Shown here: piece by piece, positions 15,090 through 17,348 of the stretch
Layout of the letters: every line of letters begins with the position of its first letter
Numbering within the stretch: position 1 is the first letter of the stretch
From: Coemansia sp. RSA 1804
Taxonomy: Eukaryota > Kickxellomycota > Kickxellomycetes > Kickxellales > Kickxellaceae
Direction: 5' to 3'
DNA length: 17,348 bases
Assembly: GCA_027578815.1 (NCBI GenBank)
Contig: JANBTH010000441.1
Location: 1-17,348, forward strand
Notes under the pieces: generated by a model
Databases searched by the model: none
Seen by the model: the letters and a program-made list of their open reading frames with translations, nothing else
What the model was told of the DNA's origin: nothing
Translations under genes and position numbers: made by a program

Positions 15090-15129
15090 CTCGTATTTAT
15101 TTATTCGGCTATTCAAGCACTCTAGCAAA

Positions 15130-15936
15130 ATGGACATCCAGACGCTGTTCTCGGTCAAGGACAAGGTGGTGGTGGTGACGGGCGGCGGCAGCGGAATAGG
15201 GCTGATGGTCTCGACGGCGTTCGTGAAGAACGGAAGCAAGGTGTACATCACCAGCCGCAAGGCCGCCGTGCTGGAGAAGACGGCGCGCGAGCTGACGCAG
15301 ATGGGGCCGGGCGAATGCATCGCGCTGGCGTGCGACCTGCAGAGCTACGAGCAGACCCAGAAGCTGGCGCAGGAGCTGCAGCGGCGGGAGGCGGCGGGGA
15401 TCCACGTGCTGGTGAACAACTCGGGCGCAACGTGGGGCACGCGCGACCTGGAGTCGTACCCGGACAGCGCCTTCACGAAGCTGCTGACGCTCAACGTGCA
15501 GCGCGTGTTCAGTCTGACGCAGCTGCTGGCGCCGGCGCTGGCGCGCGCGGCGACGGCCGAGCATCCGGCGGCGGTGATCAACGTCGGATCAATCGACGGA
15601 CTCAAGGTGCCCGCGCTGGTGACGCCGGCCTACGCCGCCTCGAAGGCCGCCGTGCACCACCTGACGCGCGTGCTGGCGGCCAATCTGGGCGCTCAGAACA
15701 TCACCGTCAACGCGCTGGCGCCCGGGCCCTTCCAGTCGCACATGATGAAGGCCACGCTCGACTCCATGCAGGACGCCATTGTCAGCCAGATCCCGCTCCG
15801 CCGCATCGGCTCCCCCGAGGACATGGGCGCCGCCTGCATCTTCCTCGCCAGCAGGGGCGGCGCCTACGTCAACGGCGTGGTCATCCCCGTTGACGGCGGC
15901 TCCATCATCGGCAACAAGATCTACTCCAATCTCTAG
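15130..15936 (+). CDS. Short-chain dehydrogenase/reductase, RhlG-like
   Basis: This is a 268-residue classical SDR that uses NAD(P)H on an unknown hydroxyl/keto substrate. The Rossmann glycine motif TGGGSGIG is at 17-24, NNSG at 96-99 and LNV with N122. Catalytic S154 (in NVGSIDG), Y168 and K172 (YAASK) are all present, and PG follows at 198-199. From memory, the closest style is the RhlG group of 3-oxoacyl-ACP-reductase-like enzymes: SGATWG, LESYPDSAFTKLLTLNV and VIPVDGG fit RhlG's TSWG, LESYP and VIPIDGG. The substrate cannot be read from sequence. There is no signal peptide or membrane segment. The C-terminal tripeptide is SNL, close to but not a canonical peroxisomal signal. It is intronless with very GC-rich third positions. 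Confidence 0.93.
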   Translation: MDIQTLFSVKDKVVVVTGGGSGIGLMVSTAFVKNGSKVYITSRKAAVLEKTARELTQMGPGECIALACDLQSYEQTQKLAQELQRREAAGIHVLVNNSGATWGTRDLESYPDSAFTKLLTLNVQRVFSLTQLLAPALARAATAEHPAAVINVGSIDGLKVPALVTPAYAASKAAVHHLTRVLAANLGAQNITVNALAPGPFQSHMMKATLDSMQDAIVSQIPLRRIGSPEDMGAACIFLASRGGAYVNGVVIPVDGGSIIGNKIYSNL

Positions 15937-16395
15937 GCGATCTGATCTGCTGCCTTTTGCCTGATCGATAAGCCCCTTCAACGCTTCAAGCTTCACGAGA
16001 AGCGTCGTCAGGGTCGCGGGAATGAAGCACATGCAGTCGGCCTATTTTTGTGGAAGCTTAGTGCTTAACATAGGAAAAATAAAAATGCAGCAGCTAACCG
16101 CACATGTTTGTTCGTCAGCTCCTCCCAAGAAAAGAAAAGAAAATGAACGGCAATAAAAAAAGGGAAAGAAGGATCGCGGCCCTTTTCGTCACTTAAAAGA
16201 GCAGAGCCATGCGATATCATAAATTGGCCGCTTGCTCAGCAGGGAAATAAAGAGACCTCTTCCGTTTGCCTTTATCATCACCATAGTCACTCGCGAGCTG
16301 CTTGCTCTCTCTTCTCTCTAGCGTCACCATTAATACTTTATACAAATTCCTTTATCTTTTTTCTCCCCCTTTGAATCTACCAGAAAATAGCAACA
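15937..16395. other. Spacer between SDR and GCSH
   Basis: AATAAA at 16078-16083 is the likely SDR polyadenylation signal. The segment 16130-16180 is A-rich. A pyrimidine-rich run (16300-16320) leads into the H-protein gene. No gene or RNA was recognised. Confidence 0.6.
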
Positions 16396-16899
16396 ATGGC
16401 GCTCCGTCAGCTCTCCAGAACACTGCTCCTCCACGCGCAGCAGCCGCGCCCCATGCGCTCACTGCTGGCAGCAGGAGCAGCATCCGCCTCGCCCTACCAG
16501 CACCTCCTCCGCCGCGGATACGCAGCCAAAAAGTACACAGAGTCGCACGAGTGGATCAGCATCGACAGCGGGGTGGCCACCGTCGGCATCACCGAGTACG
16601 CGCAGAACGCGCTGGGCGACGTGGTGTACGTGGAGGTTCCCGATCCCGACTCCGAGGTTGCCGCCGACGACGTCGTCGGTGTTGTTGAGTCCGTCAAGTC
16701 CTCCAGCGACATCTACTCCCCGCTCACCGGCACTATCGTCGACTCCAACGCCCTGGTCACAAAGAACTGCAAGCTCATCAACAAGTCCCCCGAGAAGGAC
16801 GCCTGGCTCTTCAAGGTCAAGTTCTCCTCCCAGAGCGAGGTCGATGCCCTCCTTGACGAGGCTGCCTACAAGAAGCTCATTGAGGAATCCGACAGCTAA
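16396..16899 (+). CDS. Glycine cleavage system H protein, mitochondrial precursor
   Basis: This is the 167-residue lipoyl carrier of the mitochondrial glycine decarboxylase complex. It carries the aminomethyl group from the P to the T protein and is then reoxidised by the L protein. In fungi and animals its lipoylation also feeds lipoate to other dehydrogenases. Residues 1 to about 42 are rich in Arg, Leu, Ala and Ser with no acidic residue, typical of a matrix-targeting peptide, and RRGYAAKKY gives a plausible cleavage region. The mature part starts KYTESHEW. The lipoyl lysine is K101 in VESVKSSSDIYSP. NKSPEKDAWLFKVK and a short C-terminal helix complete the fold. Both termini match the family and there is no intron. 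No other glycine-cleavage gene is nearby. Confidence 0.97.
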   Translation: MALRQLSRTLLLHAQQPRPMRSLLAAGAASASPYQHLLRRGYAAKKYTESHEWISIDSGVATVGITEYAQNALGDVVYVEVPDPDSEVAADDVVGVVESVKSSSDIYSPLTGTIVDSNALVTKNCKLINKSPEKDAWLFKVKFSSQSEVDALLDEAAYKKLIEESDS

Positions 16900-17148
16900 T
16901 CCTAAGTAGCCACTATTCCCCCCCACTCTTCTAAAGGCGGAGAATAGGGTAGCTATGGTTTCTTGCATAAACTGGTAGCAAACTGCTAGAAATAACCAAC
17001 TCTACTTATTTTGCTCTGTCCACATTATTCGCAAAAGCATTAAAAGCCCTCTCTCCTATCTCCTTTGCAGAACATACGACTAAACAGTCCACAGCAGCTC
17101 CAAGCAATGTGATACATTAGTGATGATGATTATGACGATGAGGGTTGT

Positions 17149-17164
17149 TTGATTGATTGATTGA
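17149..17164 (+). repeat. (TTGA)4 microsatellite
   Basis: Four TTGA units lie in the spacer downstream of the H-protein gene. No function is suggested. Confidence 0.8.
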
Positions 17165-17181
17165 CGATGGGTAAGGTGCGC

Positions 17182-17348
17182 TTATTGCTGCGCTTCTAAC
17201 ATCCTGACTTTTTGTGCAAGATGCTGAAGGAAAAAAGTGTACAAAAATGATAAAAAGTTCCCCCAATGAAGGGTTCCTTTCAGGTTACTAATATAGTGTA
17301 ATATATCAACGCTTTTAGGCTCAAGGCAAACCACTTTGCCAGCCTCCT
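17182..17348 (-). CDS. Possible 3' end of a minus-strand gene running off the right edge
   Basis: On the minus strand a frame without stops enters from the right edge and ends at TAA (17182-17184), giving about 55 codons. Alternatively, a pyrimidine run ending in TTCAG at 17224-17228 looks like a 3' splice site, leaving a last exon of 13 codons, HLAQKVRMLEAQQ, which has a helical, coiled-coil look. The second reading fits better, because the codons between are hydrophobic and intron-like. No family is recognisable. This would be convergent with the H-protein gene. Confidence 0.3.
   Translation of the reverse strand, partial: EAGKVVCLEPKSVDILHYISNLKGTLHWGNFLSFLYTFFLQHLAQKVRMLEAQQ

Larger units (their letters stand above)
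14615..15129. other. Spacer between H4 and the SDR gene
   Basis: The spacer contains the H4 polyadenylation signal AATAAA at 14693-14698, a perfect 15-bp inverted repeat at 14848-14879, the SDR TATA box at 15024 and a (TC)8 run at 15074. A 103-codon frame at 14814-15125 shows no family resemblance and I take it as chance. Confidence 0.6.

Noticed and set aside
14814..15125. A 103-codon frame before the SDR gene.
   Set aside because: It runs through the inverted repeat, the TATA box and the TC repeat of the SDR promoter.
1..17348. tRNA, rRNA, CRISPR arrays, insertion sequences and other mobile elements.
   Set aside because: No B-box with a cloverleaf, no regularly spaced repeats, no terminal inverted repeats with target duplications and no transposase or reverse-transcriptase motifs were seen on either strand.

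Overview
The window reads as nuclear DNA of a fungus. It holds GC-rich, mostly intronless genes set in AT-rich spacers. The few introns are mostly short (76 to 137 bp) with GTRAG-type donors. TATA boxes lie about 100-190 bp upstream of start codons, and the histone and SUMO-E1 sequences are fungal in type. An early-diverging lineage such as Zoopagomycota/Kickxellomycotina is my guess, from overall sequence style only. No bacterial, viral or transposon gene was recognised.

Layout, left to right: (1) about 0.8 kb of histone promoter, then histone H3 copy 1 (+, 815-1237). (2) A helical protein resembling the ribosome-maturation factor AIRIM/C1orf109 (+, 1514-2239), tail-to-tail with an unrecognised secreted protein (-, 2318-2797). 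(3) A 1.2 kb non-coding spacer, then a 73-residue secreted Pro-Ala-linker peptide (+, 3975-4196). (4) The Paf1-complex subunit RTF1 (+, 4580-6187). (5) An ASNSD1-type glutamine amidotransferase/asparagine-synthetase-like protein in two exons (+, 6400-8326), facing ribosomal protein uL23 in three exons (-, 8565-9889). (6) A 0.9 kb AT-rich spacer and the SUMO-activating enzyme subunit AOS1/SAE1 in three exons (+, 10815-12053). (7) A divergent H3 copy 2 (-, 12294-12716) and H4 (+, 14303-14614) pair with a 1.6 kb shared promoter. (8) A RhlG-like short-chain dehydrogenase (+, 15130-15936). (9) The mitochondrial glycine-cleavage H protein (+, 16396-16899). (10) A possible last exon of a minus-strand gene entering from the right edge.

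Three genes (ASNSD1, uL23, AOS1) were assembled by hand from splice signals. In each, reading phase closes exactly and the joined protein has the family's expected length and termini.

The most striking observation is that both H3 genes encode the same protein, with a four-residue insertion (Gly-Ala-Ala-Gly) between P30 and A31. This moves K36 four residues further from K27. The normally acetylatable dyad lysine K115 is arginine. The two H3 genes differ by three synonymous bases in 423, although their flanks look unrelated, which points to recent gene conversion or strong constraint. Their promoters share ACGCGT (MCB-like) and CCAATCAG boxes, consistent with S-phase control. RTF1, which elsewhere promotes H2B ubiquitination and so H3K4/K79 methylation, lies in the same window. 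I see no evidence that this is more than neighbourhood.
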